Assembly (NCBI GenBank): GCA_963682175.1
Contig: OY821772.1
Span: 47,824,925-47,888,924 of the forward strand
DNA: 64,000 nt
DNA from: Triglochin maritima
Taxonomy: Eukaryota > Streptophyta > Magnoliopsida > Alismatales > Juncaginaceae
Direction: 5' to 3'
The notes below the pieces were generated by a model. It was not told the origin of the DNA, did no database searches, and saw only the letters and a list, made by a program, of their open reading frames with translations. A program made the translations under genes and the position numbers. The first letter of the stretch is position 1, and each line of letters opens with the position of its first letter. Below are positions 37,020 to 48,911 of the stretch, piece by piece.

Positions 37020-37158
37020 TGTAATAACCTAATCTAAACACCTAAATTAAACTAAACTAAACCTAATTAACCTAATTAAGTCTTGATTAGTATAGTATGA
37101 GGTGGCTTGTTTGGATTGGAGGATTTGGAGGTGAGTTGAAGATAAGATTGAGTTTTTG

Positions 37159-37166
37159 TATAAATA
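37159..37166 (+). promoter_or_regulatory. TATA box of the solo LTR
   Basis: TATAAATA followed by GGGG, about 140 bp inside the LTR. It is the likely U3 promoter of the lost element and could still fire into 3' flanking DNA. Confidence 0.55.
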
Positions 37167-37435
37167 GGGGTGTTAGATTAATTGAAGCGTTTTCTTCACT
37201 TCTTAAGTTAACCAGAGCGTGAGAGAGGCGATTTTGGTGAAGAAGAAGGAGAGAAGAAGAGGAAGAGGAGAAGAAGAAGAAGTGGGTTGAGGTTGCCAAA
37301 GCTTGGGAGGCTTCCACAACCGTCAAAAAGGTATGCCAAATCTTCATTATAACTCACATAAGCCTTGTGAGTGTTGGGGATCGACGTTGGTGTCGAATTC
37401 CCCGTCGGATTGCAACCTTTTCAGAGGTTGAAGAC

Positions 37436-38140
37436 GACGATCGGTCGACCGGTGCCTGTGGGCAGTCGACCGATCCTATTATTATATTGAGGTTTACCCG
37501 CAAACGGTCGAACGATGTCTTAGGACGGTCGACCGTTATGCCAGATTTTGTGCGGGAAAAGGGGGTTATGCTGTTATCGGTCGAACGAGACCACTTAGCC
37601 GGTCGACCGAATAACAATGAGAATGGGTCGGTTGGGGGTTTTGACTTATTAAACGGTCGAACGCCCTTAACCTTGTTCGACCGATCCATTCGATGCTTAG
37701 TCGGTTGGGAGCTTTGACCATCAGAACGGTCGACCGCTCTTTAACTTTCGGTCGACCGACTGAGCATTTTAATTAAGCAGTAGAGTGCATGTAATGTTTC
37801 GGTCGAACTGTATAGCAGTTCCGGTCGACCGAATGTCACTTGGGCAAGATACTGAGAAGTCCTGTTATCGGTCGAACGACCCCTTGATTCGACCGACCGG
37901 ATATATATATTATATAAATTGGTATAGCGTAGACCATCCAAACGGTCGACCGCTAGATGACTTTTGTTCGACCGATTGGTCGGTATTTCGGTTGGCGTGG
38001 TTCGACCGGTAGACTTGTTTGTACAGTACTGTGTACTGTGTGGGGGACCGGTCGACCGGTGTGCTTTTAGCGGTCGACCGATCTGCCGCAGGTTGGTGGA
38101 TTTATCCACACGCGATCCGTTGAGTATAGGTCGACTACCG
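37436..38140 (+). repeat. Array of CGGTCGACCG-like palindromes inside the solo LTR
   Basis: About twenty full or one-base-off copies of CGGTCGACCG (also CGGTCGAACG and TTCGACCG) occur, for example near 37438, 37525, 37597, 37723, 37748, 37821, 37941, 38046 and 38068. They tend to come in pairs about 20-25 bp apart, and pairs repeat roughly every 60-76 bp. The DNA between cores shows no obvious similarity, so this is not a simple tandem repeat. Confidence 0.85.
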
Positions 38141-38951
38141 GCTCCGAGGCGACGGTTGATTACCGGCTTTGAGAGCTACGGATTTCACCTTCGACGAAGG
38201 CGTATTATTGTACTACTGTTTCCTCTCTTACCGAGCGGGGTGTGAGGGATGTGTACCGTAAACCTTGGGCAGTTTGCGAGGGTTTAGCGGTAGGCCGAGG
38301 ATGTTCCGGCAGGGTGCGCGTTTGGCAGCTCTTGGGGGAGCAGCGGCTGTCGTCTGACCCGAGTTGTGTATTCGGCGGGCTGACTCGCTCCTGGAGTGCG
38401 GCGTGTACCGGGGGTTCCTTCCTGCACTTTTTGGGAAGCAGTGGTGTCGACTGACCCTTGTGAGGCAGCGATGGACTGACTTGACCCTAGTGGCAGGAGT
38501 GGTTCAGTGCCGCGGAGGCGGTGAGGGCATTATTGTGGGCCCGAGGCGGATGATCATGTGTATTGCATTGCATTGTCTTTAATTTTCCTTTTCGTATTTT
38601 AGGAGGTTTGGTATACGGGGTTCCTGCAGGGAACTCAGACATGTTTGTTTGTTTGCATTTCAGGTAGCGAGCAGGGTTAGAGTTTGAGGTGGTGACTGAG
38701 GACGGTGCCCCCGGGATCAGATCCTGTGTCCTCTTTTATCCTTCTTTTGTTGAGGTAGTGATTACATGTATATTCATTTTGTTGTAATCACAGTTGACTC
38801 TTATGTATACTTTGACTTCCACGTAGGTCTGTATATTATATATTATATATATATATGTTGGTTTGTTCTCCAGTGACGTGCCCTGTGTTGACCATTGACG
38901 GTCTTTATTATTGTTTAAATTTTCCACTGTTTTCGGGTACGTTACAGTAAG

Positions 38952-41900
38952 CATTTCACTTCTGCTAAATAACTTCTGGTGGAACAAATCTTCCTGCTTG
39001 CATACTTGTATTACGTCAAACTCACAAATGTTCTTCAATCAGGGTGCAATGTGCCATTATGAGTAGAGATGAAGAGCTAATTAAGACTTTAATCCTATAC
39101 TAGTCGAGCTAATCCGGTAACACTATTCTAAAGCTATACCGAACAAACATTTGTAGCGCAAACAGTATTATCTTAATAGTTAATAAATTAAGGTCAAGGT
39201 CTATGAATGCCATAGTTAATGCGGGTTTCCACATAAACCTACCTTAAATTCAAAACCTACCAATTATTCCATAGTAGAGGACTAATAATAAGACCCTAAA
39301 ACTCATTAGCTCAAACGTGTTAAAAACCGACCAACAAACTTATAAATTAACAAGAATGGATAACACTGGATTGGTCTTCAAAACCAACCTGCATAATTGT
39401 TGGAATCATGCATGTGGCCGACAATCTCATATCGTACGGTTGTAAAGCCACCCTGACGACCAAATCAACAACAAGTTTTCATGAATTGTGAGCAACAACA
39501 ACAATGATGTGGAGACTCTTTTCCACATGCTATCTATCTCTTCCTTTTCCATTCACAATCATCTCTCTCTCTCTCTCTCTTTCTTTGATCATTGCATCCC
39601 ATGTATATATGAACCGAATTTTGCCATCTAGTTTCACATGCATGTATGCCTGCATGGTCATTTCTCACTTGACTCACAAAAATGGTGGTGTTATGTACAT
39701 GGATGTGAGAGACATGTTGTCGTATTGCACATTGAAGGAGAGAGAGGTTTAAAGTTGGAATGCAAGATGTTCGCATGAATTTAGTAATGGGTCCTATCTT
39801 TACCACATTATGATTATGATTGCAAAGGTTTGGTAATTGGTATTTGGTAGTGGGAGTAGTGTAGCACCCAACAACAGACATAAGAGATCTAGGACTCATA
39901 CCTTAATTAACCACTAGCTGGGAAGTCTACTCAGGACCACAAGCAATATTATAAAAAATATTAATTAATTGATTGACTAGTTTGTTGTTATCTTTTGATG
40001 CATCAATATATACTTGAGTAAGGCTTTTCGTGTTAAGTTAATTGTCATGTATAACCAACTAGGGTTGTAGAAATGATATAGAAAGTGACAATTAAAATAT
40101 AATTTTATGCTTAAATAGCTAGCTAGCTAGTATATATAACTGCAACAAAATTGGCATCAAATTAAACAATCAAATAGATTATTGGAAGAGTAGGTTCAGA
40201 AACCTACTTTACATTGAAAATGACTAGAACCCAAATTGAGAACAGAAATTACTATTCCAACAATGGGTCTTTGGTGAGAGTTCAAGACCTATATATTTCT
40301 GTTTGAGAAAGACTAGAGGTCACAATAAAGAAGAGAAAGAGCCATATGTCTCCCTTTTAGATATCCAAAGGAATCCTACCATCATTATTTGTATCACTTT
40401 CCAACCCTATGTCTTTTTCAATGGAAATGGTCTCTCCAAGTGCTACGTACTATACATGTGCTGGCAAAATCATAATTAACAGTTGTCATCTTCATAATAA
40501 TTTCATAGGTCAATTCTTCTTAACTATCAAATTTCCTACTAAAGTGATTTATAACTACATACATACATATATATATATATATCTTTGGTTGAAGGAAAAT
40601 GACAAAAAATGCAGAGTCTTTTAATGCTTTCATTTTTAACTCATTATGTTTTAGGTATGTGCAGACAAACAACTGTATTATTCACTAACTACTAAATGTT
40701 GACATAGAGAGTATACTGATATGTCTTTATAGAGATCGAGAGAGAACTAGCTAGCTGGTTAGTATTGTAAATTGATATTACTAGGTGATATAAACAAGTT
40801 CGCCTGTAAACGAGTCTAATTGTTTATCATAAACCTTCTATCTTCTTTGAAGTTGAAAATAAAAAAACTGAATTAAGTCTTTTAAGGATCAAATTCGTTT
40901 AAAAGATCTACTAGTTTATTTATTTTATGTATCTGAAGAGTTCAGTCTTAGTACTGTAGCTCATGAGAATATCCTATATATATGAGCAAAGGCAAGAACT
41001 CAAATTGATACATGAATATGAGTTACATATTGTTAGGTCATATTGCGCGCGTAGGTGTCTTTTTGTATTTCTGGTTCATCCAAACAACTATTAGCAGCCT
41101 TAACACAAGTGATATAGTTCAATTAGTGGTTTCTAACTTGAATACATTTTGAGGTCACTCGTTCGAATTTAAGTAGAAACAATGGGTATATATTTAATTT
41201 CAACGCACTATATCAATTTCAAAAATAATAATTTAACAGCCTTATTAAATACAATTTAACTTTTCCGATTGCATGACATTCATCAAACATGTTAAGCCTT
41301 TCGGGCTATACATCCAAATTTAAAGCCAGCTTGCTGGGATCTCAATGCAATCCACTTGTCTCTGAGTTCCCAAGGGTTGACCAAGTTGTTGCTATACAAA
41401 AAGTCAAAAATAATGACAAAGCAGTGGTTTCAAATCTTTTTATTATTATACCATTGTATGGATTAAGGCACACTTAGTCTGCAGCTTCTTTGCAGCATTG
41501 GTTGGAGTTAGTTCTGATTCAGAAAGGCCATGAATTCATGGGACTATATTTTTAATACAAATTGTGCAATAGTACACTGACTAGAAGAAATATGACTATC
41601 TTTATTACTTCTTAGCATGACTAACAGTGTTTGTTAACAATTAATTGCTAATTTTTACGGAGTTGGTATCCAAATCAATATAAAATAAAAGTTACATGGA
41701 TAAACTTGCCATATATACTACAAATGTTACTAGAATATAATATTTTCTGTATCACATATGTCAAAACAATACATACATCTCAGTTACTTTGTACTTATAA
41801 CATATAGTACAAGTGCAAACTAATAATATTTGTATTACATATGTTAATTACATGTACATAAATGTGGGGTTGCTTTCTTAATTAATACTATCCTTCCAAC

Positions 41901-43253
41901 TACCACTAGGCATAAGGTAAGGTAGCTTCTATTGTTAATAACTTGACTACTGGTTGAGGGGACCAAAGATGGAAAAGATGAGGGCATATATGTTATGAAT
42001 GCTAATACTTCCATATTTGGTTTCTGAAATGTTAAACATACAGAAAGGTTCAACTGCATTGGCTTATTGAACATTATGGTGCAGAAAAGAACGAAATCAT
42101 TCACTCTCTCTTTCATTCTCCACTTAATCCATAGATTGTACTTCATCTTTATTCCAATAATAGAAGCAGAAAAAATGTTATAAAAGTAATGCATGATACA
42201 TATTCTTAATTAGGGGAATGGTAGGTAAAAGGTGAGAAGATGCATTAGCCACGTAACCATAATTAGAGGTTTGGTTTTTCCTACCTAATTAAGATTCAAA
42301 CTTACATTCCATGGGAACAAAAGCTTTTGTGTCAGTAATGCTACTTTACAAGCTAGAAAAAAGTAGCTCATGTTTAAGGATCGATTTGTTGACATTTTTA
42401 ACCGATTGACAAATATCCACTCAACAAATCCAAGAATGCCAATCAAATCAATGTTCTCTAAAAATCTCATAAAGAGGCAGGCTTCCAATATATTACTTTC
42501 TCACAAAGTGTAATTTCTAGGATTCCAAGTAAAACTTGATATTTATAAAATAAAATATCAGCAGTGTGAAAGTTTTTCCAAAATTCAAACTCTAAATTTA
42601 CAAATGTTTTGAAGGAAGATATTTAGGTGTGTTGGGATTTCTCCCAACACAAAACCAAGGGAAGTTATAGTTACATGAATCAAGTAATTAAGTCAAGGGC
42701 GTATCGAAAGTAGAAAACGCACTCCCAAATGTACGTGAAAGGTAGGATTAATGTAACCACTTCAACTTCAATAAAGATGAAATGCAAAAGCAATTCCTCC
42801 AATGAACTTGAAGAAGGTAGAGAATCTGATCCACGGTGAAGTTAGTTTGTCCTTCTGTGAGAGTTTGAAAATTTGAAAATTCTAAGTTGGAAATTGGAAT
42901 GTGTTATTTTTGTTTTTTACGTAGAAAAAGACAAACTAAAGGACCCTTGGGAGCTGCAATACCGACAGAGTAGTTATGTTTTGCTTAGATTTTGCCAATG
43001 TTTTCATCTTCCACGACAAAAACAGTTTTTTTTAATATTATATATATTATATGTGTATTAAGTCCCACTAACATCCGAATTTATAAATTTCTCACTCGCA
43101 TTGGTCAATTTTTTTCTTCCATCTCTTAGGAATGAGTTATCATAGGAATCATAATTAGATGCATCAGAATCATTCATATTGTATTTAGATTGGGCGAATT
43201 ATATTTGACATGAATTTGGGGTTAATTCAAACTCCCTTTCCAAAATAAATAAA
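38952..43253. other. Long AT-rich intergenic region; no gene seen
   Basis: 4.3 kb with only short frames. A CT microsatellite lies near 39560 and a small TA run near 40570. No RNA gene, domain or element boundary could be supported on either strand. Confidence 0.55.
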
Positions 43254-43377
43254 TATATTGATGAATTTGGCACGAGAGGATGTAAACAAAGGGATTTTTG
43301 TGTATTATTTTCTATGTTTGATTTGCATGATGTATGTGTATATATATGAGCTGTTTTGATTATATGATCGTTGTACA

Positions 43378-45543
43378 TGTAGGATTTCGTGTTCCTATAT
43401 ATGTATATATTTTAAAATTTTAATATAACATACAAGATAGATTTTCATATTTTCAACAATTTTTATGTATATAGTTTTGTGATTATTCTAATAACATGCA
43501 ATCCTACATTTATTAAAATAAATCACAAATGTAGAATCATACCTAAAGGTTCTCTAAAACCTTCTTGAAGATTCGGAGTCGTGTTGCCCGTTGAATCGTC
43601 TACGGATTTGCCTCCGAGTGTTCACCAAACTCTAAACAAGATTAGAGAGAAATGAGCTAGTCAATCAATCTCTAACAAGGTTTAGAATCTAGCTAATAAC
43701 CCCCTCTTTAAGCTCTTGAGATTCTTATCTCTAAAACTTAAATTTACTAAGAGATTTTCGTGGTGATTAGGGAGAGATTAATGAGAGAATTTTTTTTTTC
43801 ATTAGTTGTTAAACAAGTAGTAGGGGTCCTTTTATAGTCTCTCAAAACATCCTTATCAAGAGCTATTATTTAGCCATGATCTCTTGCTTATTCTCTCCTA
43901 AAATTAATCTCTAATTTCCACATAATCACCCACAAAAAACGTTTTAATTAAATCTAGAATTAATCCACCCATGATCTAATTAATCTCTTAATAAATCAGG
44001 CAGAATCGTTCTTGTTTGGTAGACCGAGTATTATTCGGTCAACCGAACCATTCAGTTATAACACATGTTCGGTGCACCGTGAGCTAGACGGTCGACCGAA
44101 TCCGTATGAGAAAAATTCCCTGGAAGAATTCGGACGAACCACGTCTTTTACTCGGTCTACCGTTGACCCACCAGAATCGCTCCTGGGACATAGTCATCGG
44201 ATGACCGTGTCACCTTCGGTCGACCGAAAATACTACTTCCCGGTTGACCGTGCACACTCGGTTAACCGAACCCGATTATCCAGGCACTCCAGACAATTTC
44301 GGTCAACCAATTGCGCTTGCCCGTTCCCTATTCGGTTAACCGATCCGAAGATACCCCGGTCGACCGAACCATGAACGGTTCACCGTGTTTTACCCCGATT
44401 TTGCCTTTGTCAAATTTTGGATTTATTTCCAACAAAATTTGATCTTTTGGGGTTTTTAGCAATTCACATCCTATATATATCATCATATGTAATATTCAAT
44501 TATTACACCCCATAATATATACCTCATATGAATTTATTATGATTCTAATTATGTCAATTCTCATGACATATTGATTTTAATTAATTCATCACATGTGTCA
44601 TATTTTCACATGAAACCCGACACATCATATGAACTTAAAATCAACCTCTTGTTTCCCAGTTTTGTGGTGTGACCTATATGAGGATCTAAGCCAAATTGGT
44701 AGCGATATTAAACACTTAATATCTCAAATTATAAGCGGTATCTAGCTACACATTATAGTTACCCAATTAGTATAGATGTCTTTGTTCCACCTGAACCAAA
44801 ACACGATCCATTTAGTGATGTAAGTGCACCACTTGTGTCCGTCCCTTGCCTCATGATATTAAGAATATATACAAAGTAGAAATGTGTCATCTTTGTATTA
44901 TATTCATTTCTTGATCTCTCTAAGCTAATTATAACTATGTAACTTAACTCAAGTTACATTGTGCACATTATAATTTTGCTTTATCAATGTGCCCACTAAT
45001 ATCATCACTCAATTAAGAGGGGGCAATGATAATCGTTTGACTAGCTATCTTTTCCAGCACAAGTCATGCTCAACCAACTATTGCCTTTATCACTATACTC
45101 ATTGATAGCTTTTGACAATAATCAAATTAAGCACTTCTTGAGTGAAAAGATATAAGTCTCATATCTTAGGATCCAAGACACAGTAAACATTAATGACACG
45201 AAACACAATTCCATAATGTTTTACTTGTTAGATCTATTCAATATATAAAAGTAATCTTTTCCTCTTTTATATACTCGTGTCGTCAATTATTTGTTGAGCT
45301 ACAACAATAGATGACCAACACGACAATCTTATCTCGGTAATTAATATTCCATGTTAATTACCATGATTGTGAATAATTTTTTATTTTATGTAAATCATTA
45401 TCTTTAGAGCTCTATGGTTACCAAGCGCATCTTCCTTAACACTTCCAAAAGACGAATACCATAATCAAGGAACAAAATGTTTGCACATTCAATTCATAAT
45501 AATTGACATATAAAAGTAAAACTTTTAGAACACATTCCTTTCA
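43378..45543 (-). mobile_element. LTR-like element nested in the copia 3' LTR
   Basis: It interrupts the copia LTR between 43377 and 45549, with the 5-bp duplication GTACA at 43373-43377 and 45544-45548. Its own ends are TGTAGGATTT and CCTTTCA, the TG..CA form of LTRs, and it has no coding content, so it is best read as a 2166-bp solo LTR. A TATA-like CTATAAAAGG on the minus strand (43829-43837) suggests minus orientation. A cluster of CGGTCGACCG-type palindromes lies at 44030-44390. It must be younger than the copia copy it splits. Confidence 0.8.
44030..44395. repeat. Second CGGTCGACCG-type palindrome cluster
   Basis: At least ten cores with the form CGGTYRACCG: CGGTCAACCG, CGGTGCACCG, CGGTCGACCG (three times), CGGTCTACCG, CGGTTGACCG, CGGTTAACCG (twice) and CGGTTCACCG. 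Intervening sequence is dissimilar. The cluster lies upstream of the putative minus-strand TATA box. Confidence 0.8.
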
Positions 45544-45672
45544 GTACATGCCAAAGAATTCTGAAGTTGGTGATTGATTCCTTTCCTTGTATAAATCCGT
45601 GATTGTCGTGGCTTGCCAAACTCTGAGGATATGATTGTGCGATGAAGTATCTTGATCCCAACGGTTATATTC

Positions 45673-46188
45673 TCAACACACCCCCTCAAGTTGGGTCCGG
45701 AATAGATTGATGGATCCCAACTTGTGAAGAAGGTTGGAGAAAGTTTTATGATCAAGGGCTTTAGTGAATATGTCAGCCAACTGCTCTTTACTAGAGACGT
45801 ATGGTACTTCAATCTGTTTTGATTGGATCTTCTCTCTGATGAAGTGACAATCGACTTCTATGTGTTTGGTCCTTTCATGGAAGACATGATTTAAGGCGAT
45901 ATGTCGAGCTGCATTATTGTCACAAAACATCTTCATTGGTTCTTGAGTTTTGATGTTCATGTCTGTGAGTAGTTGGTTGAGCCAGATCAATTTGCTGGTA
46001 GTGGAAGCCATAACACGGTATTCAGCTTCTGCACTGGATCGGGCAACGACGTTTAACTTTTTGCTTCTCCAAGTTACTAGGTTGCCTCCTACAAATGTGC
46101 AGAAACCAGTGGTTGATTTTCGATCATGGCTTCCTGCCCAATCTGCATCGGAATAACCAATTATAGAATTAGATTTATTGGGTTTCAT
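45673..46188 (-). pseudogene. Copia RNase H domain and pol C-terminus
   Basis: A 171-codon frame with GYSDADWAGSHDRKSTTG, the copia RNase H start with its first catalytic Asp, then RSSAEAEYRVMA (catalytic Glu), MFCDNNAARHIA (catalytic Asp) and HIEVDCHFIREK. This domain removes the RNA strand after minus-strand synthesis. It overlaps the 3' LTR junction, as copia pol often does. The domain looks complete, but a frameshift near 46190-46220 separates it from the reverse transcriptase. Confidence 0.9.
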
Positions 46189-46505
46189 CCAAAGTCCTTG
46201 TCCTGGGGTGCCTTTAAGATAACATAGATTCTATTTATGATGTCTAGGTGATGAGTGTGAGGTGAGTGCATGAATTGACTAATTATACTAACAACAGACG
46301 TGATATCTGGTCGAGTAACAGTAAGATAGATTAATTTTCCAACTAGTCTCTGAAATTGGCCAATATCTGTTAGAGGAGTACCATCAGTTGGTCCTACTTT
46401 TTTATTTGTTTCAACAAGGGTGTTTGTGGGTTTTGATCCTATTTTTCCAGTTTCTTTAAGGAGGTCTAGGACATACTTCCTTTGGGAAAGAAAAAAATCC
46501 CTTTT

Positions 46506-47575
46506 TTAGTAAGCAATTTCAATCCCAAGAAAGTACTTCAAGAAACCTAGATCTTTTATGTCAAATTTCGATTTTAGGTATTTTTTGACTAAGTCTATTT
46601 CATGATCATCGTCTCCAGTTATTATGATGCCATCTACATAGATGAGAACGATGGTGGTGATGTTATGACTATGTCTAGTAAACATGGATGCATCAGCGGA
46701 GCTTTTTACAAAACCATAAAGAAGGAGAGAGTGACTGAGTTTGGCATACCATGCTCGAGGTGATTGCTTCAGTCCATATATGGACTTGTGAAGCTTGCAT
46801 ACCTGGTTAGGGGTTGTGGTGTACCCTGGAGGTGGAGTCATATAGACTTCCTCTTCAAGATTTCCATGTAAGAAGGCATTTTTACATCCATTTGGAAGAG
46901 ATTCCATCCTTGGTTTACAACGATAGCTAAGAGAACACGAACAATGTTCATTTTGGCTACAGGAGCAAAGGTTTCTAAGTAATCAAGGCCGTAAGTCTGA
47001 GTATATCATTTAGCTACAAGGCGGGCCTTATATCTTTCCATTTGACCATTACTATGGTATTTGATTTTGTAGACCCATTTACATCCAACATGTTTTATAC
47101 CGGGTTGCAGTGAGACTAAGGTCCAAGTGTTGTTGGTTTCTAAAGCTCTTAGTTCATCTTTCATGGAACTAGCCCAATTCGGATCCTCTATAGCTTCATA
47201 GTATGAATTTGGTTCTTTATTGTTGTCTAGTTGAGTTAGGAAGCTTTGATGTTTATGTGATAGTTTGTTGTAGGACAAGTGGTCCTGGATGAGGTAGGTG
47301 ATTTTATACACAAAACAATCGTCGAGTCTGGCAGGACGACGGGTAGGACGAGTGGACCTCCTTCGAGGTTCTTCTTTTTCTTCTTCTTCCCCTTGGTTGC
47401 CCACTGGTGGATCTTCGGCATGGAGGGGAGCGACTTCCGGAGTGGCAAGAGGTGTGTCGCGGTGATCAACGGTGAGCAAAGGAGCAACAGGAGTGTCTTG
47501 GTTAGTGAGCGTGTCTTCGTCCAGCTTGAAGAATGGTTCAGTCTCAAAAAATAAAACATCTCTTGATACATACAT
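46506..47575 (-). pseudogene. Copia reverse transcriptase, broken
   Basis: The N-terminal part (47575-47006) ends with LVSLQPGIKHVGCKWVYKIK and RYKARLVAK, then an in-frame stop. The palm and thumb part (46907-46506) has NAFLHGNLEEEVYM, GLKQSPRAWYAKL and FDIKDLGFLKYFLGIE. Lesions: the stop at about 47003, a frame change at the 5-base homopolymer 46879-46883, and YVDG instead of the catalytic YVDD at about 46630, so the enzyme would be inactive even if translated. The segment before the reverse transcriptase is Glu/Arg-rich linker. Confidence 0.9.
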
Positions 47576-47616
47576 TTTACAGTTTTTAGGGTCATAACAC
47601 TTGTACCCTTTTTTTC

Positions 47617-48305
47617 CTAAAGGAATATCCTAAAAAATACATTTGACAGAATTGTAGTCGAGCTTGTCTTCCCCTTTCCTGTGAACAAAACAGGTGCAAC
47701 CAAAAATTTAAGGTGATCGATGTTAATTTTTTTATTTTGCAAGATTTCTAATGGTTGTTTATTATAAGTTGTAGGGCTAGGGAGGCGATTGATAATATAG
47801 GTTGCAGTGAGAATAGCATCTGACCAAAAATACTTTGGCACATTATTTTGAAAAAGTAGAGACCTAGTCACATTTAAAAGATGTTGATTTTTCCGTTCGG
47901 AAATCCCATTTTGTTGAGGAGTATTAACACATGAGGTTTGGTGAAAAATTCCTTTTTGTTTTAAAAGAGTTTGAGACATATTGCTCATGTACTCCGAACC
48001 ATTATCAGATCTAAATATGCGATTTTTTTGCATCATACATATTTTCGATAAAAGCCAAAAATTCACAAAAAACTGAGTAAGCATCAGACTTGTTTTTCAA
48101 CAGATAAACCCAAGTGGTTCGAGAAAAATCGTCAATAAAACTAATGAAATAACGAAAACCATTATACGAGTCAACGGGAGCGGGTCCCCAAATATCAGAG
48201 TGAACTAATTCAAAAGGTAGACGAGTTTTAGTAATAAATATAGAAAACGGTAACCGAGTTTGCTTGGAATAACGACAAGTATCACATAAAAGTTCAGAAT
48301 TAAAT
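47617..48305 (-). pseudogene. Copia integrase core, broken
   Basis: The zinc-binding tail LLCDTCRYSKQTRLPF is at about 48290, followed by HSDIWGPAPV with the first catalytic Asp and FIDDFSRTTWVYLLK. After a frame change at the 7-base homopolymer 48023-48029, FRSDNGSEYMS (second Asp) and NGISERKNQHLLN (catalytic Glu) follow. It would join element cDNA into the genome. A further frame change near 48305 separates it from the upstream protease part. Confidence 0.87.
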
Positions 48306-48872
48306 AGAAGGAAAAAGACGTTTTAGCACACTAGAGGATGGATGACCCATCCTTTTATGCCAGAGTTCGTGATTAGTCAAAGATCCTGCATGTAAAGCTC
48401 TCTCAGTAGTCTCAAGAACATATAAGCCATTTGTTGGGGTGCCCCTACCAATCATCCTCCCTGTGGTACGATCCTGAAATATTACATCATGAGGAGTAAA
48501 TATTGCATTGCAATTGAGCTTACTAGTGATTTTGGCTACAGAAAGTAAATTGGCATCAAGGTTAGGAACATACAAGACATTGTCATACGTGTTGTTAATT
48601 AAATTTGCATCTCCTATACCTTTAATTTTAACTTGATTTCCGTTGGCAACTGTAACAAATTTATCTAATAATATCAAATTATTTTTTACATTATTTAACA
48701 TGGTGGGATCCCCAGTCATATGGTCGGTTGCCCCGGAATCGATAATCCAATGTTTAATATTTGATTGAGTTGCTGAAAGGGCACGTATGTAAATATCAAG
48801 ACAGTTTTCCATACCTAGGGTATTACCTGATCTGGGGGTGTTGTTTTGCAAAAAACCGTTGAGATGACCCAC
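48300..48872 (-). pseudogene. Copia protease and GAG-pre-integrase region
   Basis: HWIIDSGATDHMTGD is the aspartic protease active site (DSGA), followed by VANGNQVKIKGIGD and NVLYVPNLDANLLSV. The region ends with LTNHELWHKRMGHPS, the HH part of the GAG-pre-integrase zinc finger. It is in the same frame as gag but separated from it by a TAG at 48912-48914. Confidence 0.88.
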
Positions 48873-48911
48873 CAGGGCACTTATCTGATGTGGATCCGGA
48901 GCTCCACCAAA

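Larger units (their letters stand above)
37020..38946 (+). mobile_element. Solo LTR of a retrotransposon
   Basis: 1927 bp, begins TGTAATAACC and ends GGTACGTTACA, flanked by a 5-bp duplication GTAAG. These are the hallmarks of an LTR left after recombination between the two LTRs of an element. A TATA box, TATAAATA, is at 37159-37166, followed by a purine-rich leader. The TG/CA ends and size would fit a Ty3/gypsy element, but no protein-coding part remains, so the lineage is not proven. The middle third carries an unusual array of CGGTCGACCG-type palindromes. Confidence 0.85.

Noticed and set aside
44012..44374. A 120-codon frame through the palindrome cluster
   Set aside because: It lies inside a nested LTR with repeated RSTEP-like peptides made by the palindromes. 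No domain and no start context.
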